Under the pieces are notes generated by a model. It saw only the letters and a program-made list of their open reading frames with translations. It was not told where the DNA came from and ran no database searches. The translations under genes were made by a program, and so were the position numbers. This document shows, in pieces, positions 50,378 to 59,863 of a stretch of 64,000 nucleotides of DNA. Position 1 is the first letter of the stretch, and every line of letters starts with the position of its first letter. The DNA comes from an uncultured Clostridia bacterium (GTDB lineage: Bacteria; Bacillota; Clostridia; Oscillospirales; Ruminococcaceae), in the NCBI GenBank assembly GCA_947627005.1, contig CANQUJ010000006.1, forward strand, positions 1 through 64,000. The letters run 5' to 3'.

Positions 50378-50935
50378 TTAATTCGAGACCTTTTTGTCGT
50401 GCTTCTTCCAAACCATAACCGAATTGATGATCGAAAACTCCCATTCCTCTTCGGGCTTGGCCTGCGTAAAGTCGTCTCCGCTGACGAATATTTCCGTGGC
50501 GCTCTTAAGCGTTATCCCGCTTATCCCCTTTAAAAACCCCCAAGCGGTAACCGTGCTCGGGCTTAGAGTAACCGTAAGCGCGTGCTCGTTAAGGGTTATG
50601 TTGTAATAGGTCATATCTTTAAGGGTGATCGAGCAGTCGGCGTCTTTGTTAAGGCTTGCGCCGTTGTCAATCGTAAAGCCGTCCAAATACGGAAACGCCG
50701 ATTTTTTTAAATGCCCGCTCTCATCAAGCCCCGCGACTCCGTTTGCCGCGTTTTTCTCTTTGCTTTCGATATAATCGGAATCCTCGAAGTTTTTAATCTT
50801 CTTTTCTGCTTCCTCGATGGCGGTTTCGTGGCCGACAAGGGTGTCGCTGATTGCGTTAAGCTCTTCGGCGTTCAAATAGGGCGCGGAATCGTTTTTCCAC
50901 CCGGGGTTCTTGTATTTTCCCTGCACTACCGGCAT
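50378..50935 (-). CDS. Tail fibre/baseplate-attached protein (putative)
   Basis: 185 residues. The front (GKYKNPGWKNDSAPYLNAEELNAISDTL) followed by a short coiled coil (ETAIEEAEKKIKNFEDSDY) is a common start of tail-fibre proteins. A beta-rich part follows (SLNKDADCSITLKDMTYYNITLNEHALTVTLS). It sits directly upstream of the paralogous tail-tip array and may be the fixed stalk for them (inference). Confidence 0.7.
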   Translation of the reverse strand: MPVVQGKYKNPGWKNDSAPYLNAEELNAISDTLVGHETAIEEAEKKIKNFEDSDYIESKEKNAANGVAGLDESGHLKKSAFPYLDGFTIDNGASLNKDADCSITLKDMTYYNITLNEHALTVTLSPSTVTAWGFLKGISGITLKSATEIFVSGDDFTQAKPEEEWEFSIINSVMVWKKHDKKVSN

Positions 50936-50941
50936 AATTTT

Positions 50942-51145
50942 CTACCTCTCTTTCGTAATTGCTTCTCGGTCGACTTTTCTTTGCTCGATTAAAGCTATGT
51001 CGGGGTGAGATTTAGAAAAGGCCGTGCCCTCGCAGATATAAAACCTGCCGTTCTCGCCGGTAATCTCATACTCGCGCCCGCTTTTAAGTTTTAATATCCT
51101 TGCGGTCCTTTTTGCAGCGGTTTGCTGCGGTTTTTTCTTGCTCAT
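50942..51145 (-). CDS. Small basic phage protein of the tail operon
   Basis: 67 residues: ARILKLKSGREYEITGENGRFYICEGTAFSKSHPDIALIE. GGAGGAGGAAT upstream of the ATG. Found among tail genes; function unknown. Confidence 0.65.
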   Translation of the reverse strand: MSKKKPQQTAAKRTARILKLKSGREYEITGENGRFYICEGTAFSKSHPDIALIEQRKVDREAITKER

Positions 51146-51151
51146 ACTTTG

Positions 51152-52519
51152 TTATTCCTCCTCCGTGTCGGTTATCGTAGCGACGGGAAAATCGTGAACC
51201 GAAACTGCGTTGATCGTCATTTCCCCATTTGCCGTCAAGGGTCTTGAAAAGCCTAAAATCAAGTGCCGTTCAACCGGCGAGCCCTCTTTGTCGGTTCTGA
51301 CTATCGAAATAAGCCTGTTTTCTTGAATGTGCAATATTTGAGAACACGAGATTGTAACCGCCTTTTTAAGAATCGTCGCCCTTTTAAGCTCCCAAGCCGC
51401 GCGATCCTCGCACTGTTTGTTCGTAACATACCCCGGCGCGCTTTCCCTTATCGTCTTTCGGCCTATAAGGTTTACATTCGTGTCGCTCTTCGGGTCAAGA
51501 TTTTGCGCCCTGCCCCTCGGCTGCGAATAGTCGTCGAGCTGCTCTCCGTATATGATGTAATCGTTGTATACCTCGGTATTTTTAACCTCGTAGGTCATGC
51601 CTAAAAGCGTTGTCTCTTTCTCCGAAAACTGCCAGATAACCGGCTTGGTGTCGTCTAAAATGTCGTCCTGCGAGGGGTCTATCCTAAGCGCGCCCAATTC
51701 GTCATACCCGACTACGGCGTTTACCGCTCCGGCTAATTCAAGAATAACGTCCGCCTTTTTGTCGCTTCCTCCGTCCTTCCTAACGGTATAAGGAAGATCG
51801 GTCATCTTAACGGTGCTGCCGTCCGGCAATTCCTGCGTTCTTTGGTTGTAATACTCGGTGTATATCGGCTTAATTCCGTCTAAGGGGCGGCCGTTTCCTC
51901 GGTCTTCGCTTAGCAGAGCCGAGATCGGCTCAAAAATATTCGTTCCGACTGCAACCTCGTAAGTCCCTTCAAGATTTCCGAAAAGCGTTCCGTCAAGATT
52001 CGCCCATTTATCCACAAGGTTATAGGTCATCGTCCGCGAGTTCGGCAAAATCTCTTCGCTCGGCGTGTCGATCAAAAATACGCCCTGCTGTATATAAAAA
52101 TCCGTGCCGTCCGCCAAAACAAGCCCCTCGTCAAGAGCAATCTCCTGCCCGAACCAAATGTTGTTCACATTGTACTGAAAATCCGAACCGTAATTCGCAA
52201 GGGTAACGCTCGCAGTCCTGCGCCGCCCGTTCTGAAAATTGACCGATATGCTTCCGTCCGTGATATATGCCTGCCCGCGCCGCTTTTTAGTGCTGTTGTC
52301 AACCGCAAACGCCGTCGAGCGGTCGGGGTTCAAAAATCGCAGTCTGCAAAGCTTTCTAAACGGTGTTTGCAATACCCTCATATAGTCTATATATCGGTTT
52401 TTCCTGTCCCAAGGACCGAGAACGGTAAAGTTCTTCCCGTCCGAACATAAAATAGGTCCGTCCGAGCATAGAAAGTCGACGTCTTGAAGATGAAGATACT
52501 CTATGTTCGTTTTGCTCAC
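51152..52519 (-). CDS. Phage tail/baseplate protein (DUF5048-like)
   Basis: 455 residues, beta-rich, with RGQAYITDGSISVNFQNGRRRTASVTLAN, FLIDTPSEEILPNSRTMTYNL and VVGYDELGALRIDPSQDD. The pattern fits DUF5048-type tail proteins, which relate to gp27/Tal-like baseplate hubs. The start codon is uncertain: the GTG at 52519 has GGCGGAG very close upstream. It follows the 118-residue gene with an 18-bp gap. Confidence 0.75.
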   Translation of the reverse strand: MSKTNIEYLHLQDVDFLCSDGPILCSDGKNFTVLGPWDRKNRYIDYMRVLQTPFRKLCRLRFLNPDRSTAFAVDNSTKKRRGQAYITDGSISVNFQNGRRRTASVTLANYGSDFQYNVNNIWFGQEIALDEGLVLADGTDFYIQQGVFLIDTPSEEILPNSRTMTYNLVDKWANLDGTLFGNLEGTYEVAVGTNIFEPISALLSEDRGNGRPLDGIKPIYTEYYNQRTQELPDGSTVKMTDLPYTVRKDGGSDKKADVILELAGAVNAVVGYDELGALRIDPSQDDILDDTKPVIWQFSEKETTLLGMTYEVKNTEVYNDYIIYGEQLDDYSQPRGRAQNLDPKSDTNVNLIGRKTIRESAPGYVTNKQCEDRAAWELKRATILKKAVTISCSQILHIQENRLISIVRTDKEGSPVERHLILGFSRPLTANGEMTINAVSVHDFPVATITDTEEE

Positions 52520-52537
52520 CTCCGCCCGACCGTTTTA

Positions 52538-52894
52538 TCAGTCCATAATATATTCGACGCTGATCTCGATATCGTGATCGTAGGCCTTTTTGATTGTCGC
52601 AATAACCGCGTCGCTTTCATATTTCAGCTCGCAAAGAATCTCTTCGCCCGTCTGCATATCTTCGGCCCTTGCGGATATGGGAACCCCTTCGACTTCTACC
52701 ATCGTCGTCGTTTCGCCCTTGGCAAGCTTCCCCTTTTCAACCGCTATCGCTCGGGCGATTTTCGCAACATAGTCGAAAATCTCGTTTACCGCTTCGACAA
52801 TTGTCGTTTTTGCTTCGGTGCGAAGATCGGAAGCGTTGCCGATACTTAAAATCATCTTCGCGACTTCTTTGCCTGTTTTGTTGATATCCGCCAC
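52538..52894 (-). CDS. Small tail protein
   Basis: 118 residues starting at a GTG with GGGAGTGA upstream. Helical front (EAVNEIFDYVAKIARAIAVEKGK) and beta end (EILCELKYESDAVIATIKKAYDHDIEISVEYIMD). Unknown role in the baseplate module. Confidence 0.65.
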   Translation of the reverse strand: MADINKTGKEVAKMILSIGNASDLRTEAKTTIVEAVNEIFDYVAKIARAIAVEKGKLAKGETTTMVEVEGVPISARAEDMQTGEEILCELKYESDAVIATIKKAYDHDIEISVEYIMD

Positions 52895-52900
52895 TTAGTA

Positions 52901-54964
52901 TCACTCCCAACTGACTATTGAAACGTTTTCCGAATCTCCCACTTCAATCCAAGGAATAGAGACTGTCTGCGCTTGCTCTCTAAGATTATCCGCCGTGCTC
53001 GCCGTAATCGCTCCCGACGTCTTGATTTGAATAAGATCGCCCTTGCGATTCTTTAAAAACAGCGTATTTTGAGAAGTCGCCAACGCAAATATTTTGTCGC
53101 GCTGCTCTATCGTGTCTCTATATGCAATCTTACCGTCCTCGTTCATCTCAATCTTCCCGATAAGTCCGCTTAGGGTTCCGCTCTTATATTCCGCAGAATC
53201 CGGCTGAACCGTGGGAAATTTTGTAAAGTTGCGAAGAACGTTAGGCGAATTGTTGTTAGAAGTCGTCCCGCTCGAAACATTATAGGCGAATCTGTATTCT
53301 TCCAAAAGGCAATAATAACCCTCTTCGATTTCGGCACATTCGAGTATGACCCAGTCCCACCGAACGGGGCTTATTTCGTTCGAGACAAAGGGCTGCGTGG
53401 CAAACGAGGTTTCGGTATAAGGGAACGCATAATAGATATACGGGCCCTGCTCGTTTGCGGCGGCATAGTCGAACAACACCGTCGATTCGGTGTCCGAGAT
53501 ATGAACCAAAAAGCCGCTGTCCTTTTTCCTGCGGTAAACCGAATAACCCGCAATAATTCCGTCGATTGAATTAGAAGTTCCCGCGTTAAGGGATTTATAA
53601 GCAAGAAACAGATCTTCGTCGACGTGCTCCGGGACGTATGTATCGGTCTCGTATACCGCCTCGATCGTCTCGTTCTTCGGCTCTCCCGAAAGTATCTCGA
53701 TATATTCTATTTTCTGTCTGCCGTCCGTTTCAATCGCAGTAATTCCGCCTTGGACGTAGTCCAAATCGCACATATACCGGGACGTAGACACCGCGCCGCT
53801 CGAAGGAACCAGAGTTGAGCTCGGGGTAAGGGCTTCGCTCGGCGCAAGAGCCCCTTGCAGCCCGGTGATTCTCGCATACATTCTCTCGGGGGTAAAAATC
53901 ACGGAAACGATCGAGCCTTTTTCCACAGAACCGTCCGGCAATTCCGCAAGCGTAAAATTGCCTCGCGTAATCGAAAGCGTTTTCCTGTCCGAGAGATACT
54001 TAAACCTAATCGCGCCGGGGACTGTCGAAAGCTTCATAATCCTAACGTCCGAGTCATATACGGCGGTTTTGAAAATAAGCGTCCAAGGGTCGCCGAAAAG
54101 CATATCCTTGCCGTCGACGTTGTCCCAGACTATATTCGAGTCGGGCCCTATTTCGATTTCGCCGGAATTTTCGTCGAGCTCAACCTCGCCGGTGGTCTTC
54201 CCGATAATGCTGTATATGCCCGGCCACGAAAGCGCGACCGCCGATCTTCCTTTCGCGCACGAAGCTTTGATTGCGCCGGTTATGGATATCGTCTCGTATT
54301 CGACGTGAAAATCTATCCACCCGGTATCGGCTTCTATTCCGTTTGCGGTCTGCGCCCTGCAACGAACCGAATAGTCGGTACCTGTGAAAAATCCATCGTA
54401 TTCCGTTTGCAAAAGCGAAACGCCGTATATGTATTGCGAATCGTAAAAGGGCTCGTCGGTGTTGTCGGCCTCGGCTATCTGCCACCGAACCCAGTTTAAG
54501 GGGTCTCCCTGTTCTTGATAATAAGTAGCGCCGAATAAATACTTGTTTGCGGCAAGCGGCGAAGGAATTTCGTCTATACTCAACGAAGGCGCGGTTCTTG
54601 TGATGAACACCGAGGCGCTTTGCTGCGTAATGCTCTCGCTTTCGCTCCACCATTGAGTGATAATAAGCTTATATTCTTCGCCGTTTACCATTCCGGCCTG
54701 CTTCGGGCTCTCAATCTTGTAGCTGAAAAATTTATAGTTTCCAAGGCGGTCTTTGCCCTCAAACGGGCAGTTTTCGGTAAGCTTTCCCGTAGAATAAACC
54801 AACGTGCTTTGAAAATCATTCTTGTATATCCCGATAGAAAAGGCCGTCATCGGAGAATTTCCGTTTATCTGCCAAGATATTTCAAGAGGCTTCTCGGCGT
54901 CGACCGTTCCGCCGCCGAGTCCCATCGAATCGGACGGGAAGATGTTAGTCGGTTGAAAAAGCAT
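52901..54964 (-). CDS. Large tail/baseplate protein
   Basis: 687 residues, beta-rich. The front has fibronectin-III-like segments (PLEISWQINGNSPMTAFSIGIYKND, VRWQIAEADNTDEPFYDSQYIYG). A middle segment (SWPGIYSIIGKTTGEVELD) is followed by more beta repeats and a C-terminal region found in Clostridial phage tail proteins. Its place right after the tape measure suggests a distal tail or tail-associated structural protein. GGAGGAAG precedes the ATG. Confidence 0.75.
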   Translation of the reverse strand: MLFQPTNIFPSDSMGLGGGTVDAEKPLEISWQINGNSPMTAFSIGIYKNDFQSTLVYSTGKLTENCPFEGKDRLGNYKFFSYKIESPKQAGMVNGEEYKLIITQWWSESESITQQSASVFITRTAPSLSIDEIPSPLAANKYLFGATYYQEQGDPLNWVRWQIAEADNTDEPFYDSQYIYGVSLLQTEYDGFFTGTDYSVRCRAQTANGIEADTGWIDFHVEYETISITGAIKASCAKGRSAVALSWPGIYSIIGKTTGEVELDENSGEIEIGPDSNIVWDNVDGKDMLFGDPWTLIFKTAVYDSDVRIMKLSTVPGAIRFKYLSDRKTLSITRGNFTLAELPDGSVEKGSIVSVIFTPERMYARITGLQGALAPSEALTPSSTLVPSSGAVSTSRYMCDLDYVQGGITAIETDGRQKIEYIEILSGEPKNETIEAVYETDTYVPEHVDEDLFLAYKSLNAGTSNSIDGIIAGYSVYRRKKDSGFLVHISDTESTVLFDYAAANEQGPYIYYAFPYTETSFATQPFVSNEISPVRWDWVILECAEIEEGYYCLLEEYRFAYNVSSGTTSNNNSPNVLRNFTKFPTVQPDSAEYKSGTLSGLIGKIEMNEDGKIAYRDTIEQRDKIFALATSQNTLFLKNRKGDLIQIKTSGAITASTADNLREQAQTVSIPWIEVGDSENVSIVSWE

Positions 54965-54977
54965 ATACCTTCCTCCG

Positions 54978-56682
54978 TTACTGATTTTTATAAAGGGCCA
55001 AATTGCCGGTCAAACGTACAAGATCGTAAAGCGTAAGCGTTTTAGCTTGGCCTTCCGAAAGCGTGATATTCCCGAACTGATACACGCTTCCTTTATACTG
55101 CGTTCCGATATTTTCTTCGCTCTTTCCCATAATGCGCGAAAGTGATTTTTCGGGGCTGCCGTACATAAGGTTCAGCTCCGAAAGCCGCTGTAAGAACGTC
55201 GAAGAAGCCGTCGGCGACAAAAGCGATTTCGATATGTCGGGCGGCAAAACGATCTCGTCCTTCGCCGTCGCCTTTATTCCGCCGATTCCTTTTAAAACTC
55301 CGCCCGAATCGAAGACTTGACCGTTTAACATCTTGTTTACGATTTCTCTGATGATTTCGTAGTCATATCCGAGCGCTTCTATTGCCCTTCTCCTTGCGGA
55401 ACCGTTTCCAAATTCGCCGCGTATTACTCTTCGCGCAAGATCTATCATATCTTGCGTGTAATATTGATTCGAGCCGGCAGACTCAATGATCGGGTCGTCA
55501 TCGACAATTTCAAAGTCGCTACCGGGCGGGCTGTATGGGCTGTAATAGCTGTTGCCGCCCACCCAAGGCGAAGAAAATCCCGCCGTACTTACTCCGAGGG
55601 TTCCCGAAAGGAAGCTTCCGAGGCTTGAAAGAAGTTGATTTACGTTGTCGATGTTTTGCCTCATAAGGGGCGTTCCGTATGTGGCGATGTCCTGCAAAAT
55701 AGCGGTTATGCTCCTTGTTGGGGCTTGAAGCGAATCTACCGCGCTCTGCCACTGTGAGGAAAGGGCGTTGTACTGCGAATTTATAAGATCCTTTTTTCGC
55801 TCGATCTCCCTTTTTGCGGCGTCGTATTCGGCGTCTATGGCGCTTTTCTGCTTTTTAATACTGCTTTCTATGGCGTCGTATGCCGCTTGAACGGCGATTT
55901 TTTTGTCCTCTATCGCTTGAAGAGCGGCATTGTAGGCAAGCTCGGCGCGGTAGCTTTCAAGGTCTTCTTTGGCCTGCTCTAAGGCGTCTTCGGCTGATTT
56001 TACATTGACCTCATCGGCGCGCCATTCCCATTGCTTTGTGTCGCTGTTATAATAGCGGACCGTTCTCTCGCGCCTTGCCTTTTCTAAGGCGTCTTCCGCC
56101 TCTTTGACCGCAAGAATCTTTTCTTCAAGTTCAAGTTGGTTTTCCTTTTCCTCTTTTGCGGTCTTAAGGGCCTCTTCTTCGGCCTCGATAGCCGACATGC
56201 GGCTGTCGAATAACTGCTTCTGCCCTTCAAGCTCGGCGTCTAAGGCTTCGTTGCGGCTGTCTCTAAGGTCTTCCAAAGAATCAAGCTGCTTTTCGAGCTG
56301 CTCGATCTGTTCGTCCGCAAGGTCCTTTGCTCTTTCAAGCTCCGAGTTGACCGCGCTTTCCAACTCGTTTTGAAGATCCTCTTGAAGCTTTTTAAGCGAT
56401 TCGGCTTCGCTCTCGATCAGATCGTTTATCTTTGCGTTCCAGTCGTACCATTCCGCCGCTAAAGCGTTAATGTCTTCCTGCGAGCCTCCGATAGATTCGA
56501 GATAGCTCTTTTCGGCGTTGATACTCGTCTTTTGTTATTTCTCCGCTCTTTTCGGGCTTTTCACCGTTATCGAAGATCAATATGTATCTCTGCGTTATCC
56601 TCGAAAAGCGCCTATTCTCCGCAAGCTTTATATTCTCTTGATTCAAAGCCGCGGCGTACAGCTTATATTCGTTCTTGCTCAA
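54978..56682 (-). pseudogene. C-terminal half of a tail tape-measure protein, frameshifted
   Basis: The body is a long coiled coil with ERTVRYYNSDTKQWEWRADEVNVKSAEDALEQAKEDL, then a glycine-rich part and the end DSGGVLKGIGGIKATAKDEIVLPPDISKSLL, all typical of Clostridial tape-measure C-termini. A frame break at an A4 run (56509-56512) separates the first about 57 codons (starting at a TTG at 56682) from the rest. Even joined, it has only about 565 residues and lacks the N-terminal and membrane-spanning parts. It overlaps the stop of the terminase gene. Confidence 0.8.
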
Positions 56683-58529
56683 AACAATTTTCCCCCGTGG
56701 CGCTGCGTAATCAGTCGACTGCTCGCGCTATAATTGACCGTGTTGTTCAAAGCGCCTTGTTCCGCTTCGCGTATAAGCCTATCCCAGTCGCTTTCCCTCT
56801 TCGACGTCGAAAGATTCGCCTTTTCAAGCTTTTGCGCAAGCCTAAGAGCATATTTCAAAGCGGACCAACTGTCTCTTTGAATCCTGTGAGAAATGCGCTT
56901 TTCACATACTCCCGCGCCGGAGACGCCCTTTTTAAGGTTTCTGATCTGATCTGCGAGCTCGTTCGTCTTTTTATATGGGCTCGATATGGCAACGTCAAGG
57001 CGGGAATCCTTTATTCTGTGAGTCCTTTTATAAGCTTCAATGCCCGCGTATATGTTGGAGGTCAATAGCGACACGTTTCGGTTGTCAAACTGAATCTCGG
57101 CATATCTGACCATTTCGGAATCGGGATCCGTCGTACCTACTCCGCCCGCCTTTATGGGATATATAACGGGAAGTGCACCTTCAAGTTCAAGCTCCGTATA
57201 TTGATCGTGGTTTATAACGCACAGCGGCGCGAGCCCATCGTCGAGATTACTCATCAACGCTTCCGTAACCGCCTTGCCGTATTGCCAACAGTCGATGGAT
57301 ATATATGTCTCGCTTCCCTCGTAGCAAAATCTGTACCACACTTGCTTAAGCCTTCGGGCCTGCTCTCTCTCGGTCATTCCGAGCGGAGACCAATCGTCGA
57401 GGTAGACAACGTCCTTTTTATATTTATCTCTGCGATAATAATCTTTCTGCTTGGTAAGCTTAACCACCGCGCAAGCGCATTTCGCGTTATTCGCGCCGTC
57501 CTCATAAGCCACATCGTAGCCGACAATGTATATTACCTCTTCGGGCTTAAGCTGATTGTCGCGATCCTTGCAGCAATGGTGCTCTTCCATAAGGATCAAA
57601 TCTCTGCTTGCGGTTAGAATTTCGTCTCTGACTATCGGATTCTCGTCGGTACCCGTATATAGGCTTTCCATTTCTCGCATAAACTCTTCGGGAGTTGACT
57701 CGTGCTTTCTCTGCATAGCCCACGAATACGAGCGCATTTGACTTAAAACGATAACCGTCCACGGAATGTCCATAACAAAGGCGCTTTTGCCTTCCAACAT
57801 CATCTTGAGGTGCTTGCAACGGGTCTCGAAGCTGTGATTCTGCTTTCGCCCCGCCGAAGTGATGGTATGCTGCTTAAACTTAATAAACGTCGGATCGTCT
57901 TCGCCCTGCACCCTGTGAGTAAGCCTAACTGCATATAGAACAATAGATGTGTATTCGCGATAGTCGAACGGCGGATCTTCCTCCTGCGCATATTCCTCTG
58001 CGGTGACGTCGTGAATGTTTTGCCCGCGCAAGGCGTTGATGGTAATGCTCGACCCGAATTTCGTCGATATCGCCCAACTGTCCTTGCTTTGGGAATCTAT
58101 CATGTAATGCCTCGCTATGGCGGGAAAGTCCTTTTTAAGCTGTACGAAGGCTTCTTTTGCAAGCGCAGCCTGCTGTTTATAGCTTGGCCCGTAGTAGCTC
58201 GAATTTGTCGCGGGAAACAAAATGTTTTCCGCAATCTTTTGCTTTATTTTGGTGCTCGTCTTGGTGGCGGAACGGCAGCCGGTTATGTCGACGAATTGAT
58301 ATCGCGCAAAAGCTCTCATCATCACACGCTGTATAAGCTCTTCCGTCTTATATTTGGAATCGGGAGCGCGAAAGACATCGTACATAACATCGGGGTACCA
58401 CCTAAAGAACGAAATCAAGAACGCCCAAGATTCGTTGGCATATTCGGTGTAGTCGCGCGCCCACTCGTCGTTTACCTTAGTCCAGCCGCGGCCTTCGACC
58501 CACGCCATACCGATTTTTCTGCCCGCCAT
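56679..58529 (-). CDS. terL: Terminase large subunit
   Basis: 616-residue packaging motor. The ATPase region has TGCRSATKTSTK (about residues 82-93) as a deviant Walker A and DVTAEEYAQEEDPPFD as the Walker B/catalytic region. The nuclease half has YIVGYDVAYEDG (first metal-binding aspartate, near 345) and SIDCWQYG. Length and order match phage terminases. It is followed directly by the tape-measure fragment instead of a portal gene. Confidence 0.88.
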   Translation of the reverse strand: MAGRKIGMAWVEGRGWTKVNDEWARDYTEYANESWAFLISFFRWYPDVMYDVFRAPDSKYKTEELIQRVMMRAFARYQFVDITGCRSATKTSTKIKQKIAENILFPATNSSYYGPSYKQQAALAKEAFVQLKKDFPAIARHYMIDSQSKDSWAISTKFGSSITINALRGQNIHDVTAEEYAQEEDPPFDYREYTSIVLYAVRLTHRVQGEDDPTFIKFKQHTITSAGRKQNHSFETRCKHLKMMLEGKSAFVMDIPWTVIVLSQMRSYSWAMQRKHESTPEEFMREMESLYTGTDENPIVRDEILTASRDLILMEEHHCCKDRDNQLKPEEVIYIVGYDVAYEDGANNAKCACAVVKLTKQKDYYRRDKYKKDVVYLDDWSPLGMTEREQARRLKQVWYRFCYEGSETYISIDCWQYGKAVTEALMSNLDDGLAPLCVINHDQYTELELEGALPVIYPIKAGGVGTTDPDSEMVRYAEIQFDNRNVSLLTSNIYAGIEAYKRTHRIKDSRLDVAISSPYKKTNELADQIRNLKKGVSGAGVCEKRISHRIQRDSWSALKYALRLAQKLEKANLSTSKRESDWDRLIREAEQGALNNTVNYSASSRLITQRHGGKLF

Positions 58530-58542
58530 TTCACACCTCTTT

Positions 58543-59445
58543 TTATTCCTTAGCCGCGCTGCCCCACCTTAGAATCCCAATCTTTTCGTATGAATCCTTT
58601 TCGGTTTCGTTAGGCTTTGCGGCAAATTCGGCGGCAAAGGCAGCGTCTATTTTCGCCTCTTCCGGCAGCTCGCTTAATTCCGAATAGCCGTCGTTAGCTC
58701 TCATTGTGTTAATGACCGCCAAAATCATATGATCCGCTGCGTCGAGCGTATAAGCATATTTGTGACTCGGGTTTCCGCCCATCGTCCCAAGTCTCTTTAA
58801 AAGCGCGTCTTGAAGCTCTTTAAGCGGCAAAATCTTGCCCTCTTTAACAAGTCCGGCCTTTTCAAGCGAATCTACTATCGAATCAATTCTCACTTCTTCT
58901 ACGGGGCGTTCGTCCTTCTTCCTAAGATTTTCGCTCGATAGGATTTCTTGAATCATTTTGTTAAGCCTTTGCGCCAACTCAATTCCGTTTTTTGTTCCCG
59001 ACGAGAAACATTTGTCGGACATAAGGCGGTATTTGCAAACCGTTCTTAATGTGTCTTCCTGCTGCATATCATATCCGCCCGCGGATACCAACCTCGACGA
59101 ATAGGTTTTAAACAGCGAATCAAGCCTCTGGTAGTCTTGCTCTGTATATGGATTCACCGCGTCCCCGATTCCCCAAGTATTCACATGGCGTTCGTGATCG
59201 TCAATGTTGTTTTCCAACACGCCTCTGACGTCTGTGCTGCCGTCAAGGAACCCGAGGGGTTCGTCCTCGTATCTGTCTATGCCCGCTTTTGCAAGGTGGT
59301 TTCTATACTCTGCAAAATTAGCCCACGTCTTCTTTCCCACTACCGAAGGAATATAGGGGAGGTCGTAAAGCATGCAGCAGTAGAACATCGCGAGATCTGC
59401 GCCGACTGCGGAAGCGAGCTCGTCATATCTATCAAAATTGCCCAT
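58543..59445 (-). CDS. Putative terminase small subunit or associated protein
   Basis: 300 residues; position directly before terL suggests a DNA-recognition subunit. It has helical segments (RKKDERPVEEVRIDSIVDSLEKAGLV and LKELQDALLKRLGT) but no clear helix-turn-helix. Assignment is by context only. Confidence 0.5.
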   Translation of the reverse strand: MGNFDRYDELASAVGADLAMFYCCMLYDLPYIPSVVGKKTWANFAEYRNHLAKAGIDRYEDEPLGFLDGSTDVRGVLENNIDDHERHVNTWGIGDAVNPYTEQDYQRLDSLFKTYSSRLVSAGGYDMQQEDTLRTVCKYRLMSDKCFSSGTKNGIELAQRLNKMIQEILSSENLRKKDERPVEEVRIDSIVDSLEKAGLVKEGKILPLKELQDALLKRLGTMGGNPSHKYAYTLDAADHMILAVINTMRANDGYSELSELPEEAKIDAAFAAEFAAKPNETEKDSYEKIGILRWGSAAKE

Positions 59446-59464
59446 AATTCACCCTAAAATTCCC

Positions 59465-59545
59465 CAAAAAACAAAAAGGGGCCTACTCGCCAAGACGAAT
59501 CTTGACAGGTAAGCCCACTCGCTTTTGATGTGCCCCTACTTGGAC
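59465..59545 (-). ncRNA. Structured RNA element between the first late gene and the terminase genes
   Basis: On the minus strand AGGGGC (59537-59532) pairs with GCCCCT (59482-59477). It encloses a 7-bp hairpin GTCAAGA/TCTTGGC with a stable TTCG loop and a repeated GCGAGT. A T-rich tract follows. It can act as a terminator or attenuator of the late operon, or be a phage RNA motif. I cannot run the covariance search that would decide. Confidence 0.6.
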
Positions 59546-59548
59546 ACA

Positions 59549-59740
59549 CTATTTAATTTTCAATGCAGAACCGCTGATTCTTGTATCGCTTGTTTTTTGA
59601 GAGGTGCTCTTTTTGATGGTTCTTACAATCTCGCTCGTGATTTTGTAGCCGTCCTTCACGCGCTTAATGGAAACGTCGTTTCCGGCATTCAGCTGCGCGT
59701 TGATAATTTCAAGGTCATCTTCGGTTACGAACATCTTCAT
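59549..59740 (-). CDS. Small protein, first gene of the late operon
   Basis: 63 residues: MKMFVTEDDLEIINAQLNAGNDVSIKRVKDGYKITSEIVRTI. GGGAG lies 8 bp before the ATG at 59740. No family recognised. Confidence 0.6.
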   Translation of the reverse strand: MKMFVTEDDLEIINAQLNAGNDVSIKRVKDGYKITSEIVRTIKKSTSQKTSDTRISGSALKIK

Positions 59741-59766
59741 AGCGACTCCCTGCACTCAAATCAAGC

Positions 59767-59772
59767 ATTATA
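59767..59772 (-). promoter_or_regulatory. Candidate -10 box near the first late gene
   Basis: TATAAT on the minus strand, 27 bp upstream of the first late gene; no good -35. Confidence 0.45.
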
Positions 59773-59799
59773 GGCGTTTTGCAGCATATCTACGATTTA

Positions 59800-59828
59800 A
59801 TGGTACCACATAAATTTTTCCTTGTCAA
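59800..59828 (-). promoter_or_regulatory. Candidate late promoter
   Basis: On the minus strand TTGACA (59823-59828), 17-bp spacer, TACCAT (59800-59805). Confidence 0.6.
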
Positions 59829-59863
59829 CACGTTAATGTCGGCTGTCAACACGTTAATGTCGG
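59823..59863. repeat. Tandem 20-bp repeats at the late promoter
   Basis: Two identical copies of TGTCAACACGTTAATGTCGG with a 21-bp period (two helical turns); the proximal copy includes the -35 box. Probably binding sites for a late-gene regulator. Confidence 0.75.

Noticed and set aside
53855-54499. 214-codon open frame on the + strand opposite the large tail protein gene
   Set aside because: Lies wholly inside a well-supported tail gene, with no ribosome binding site.
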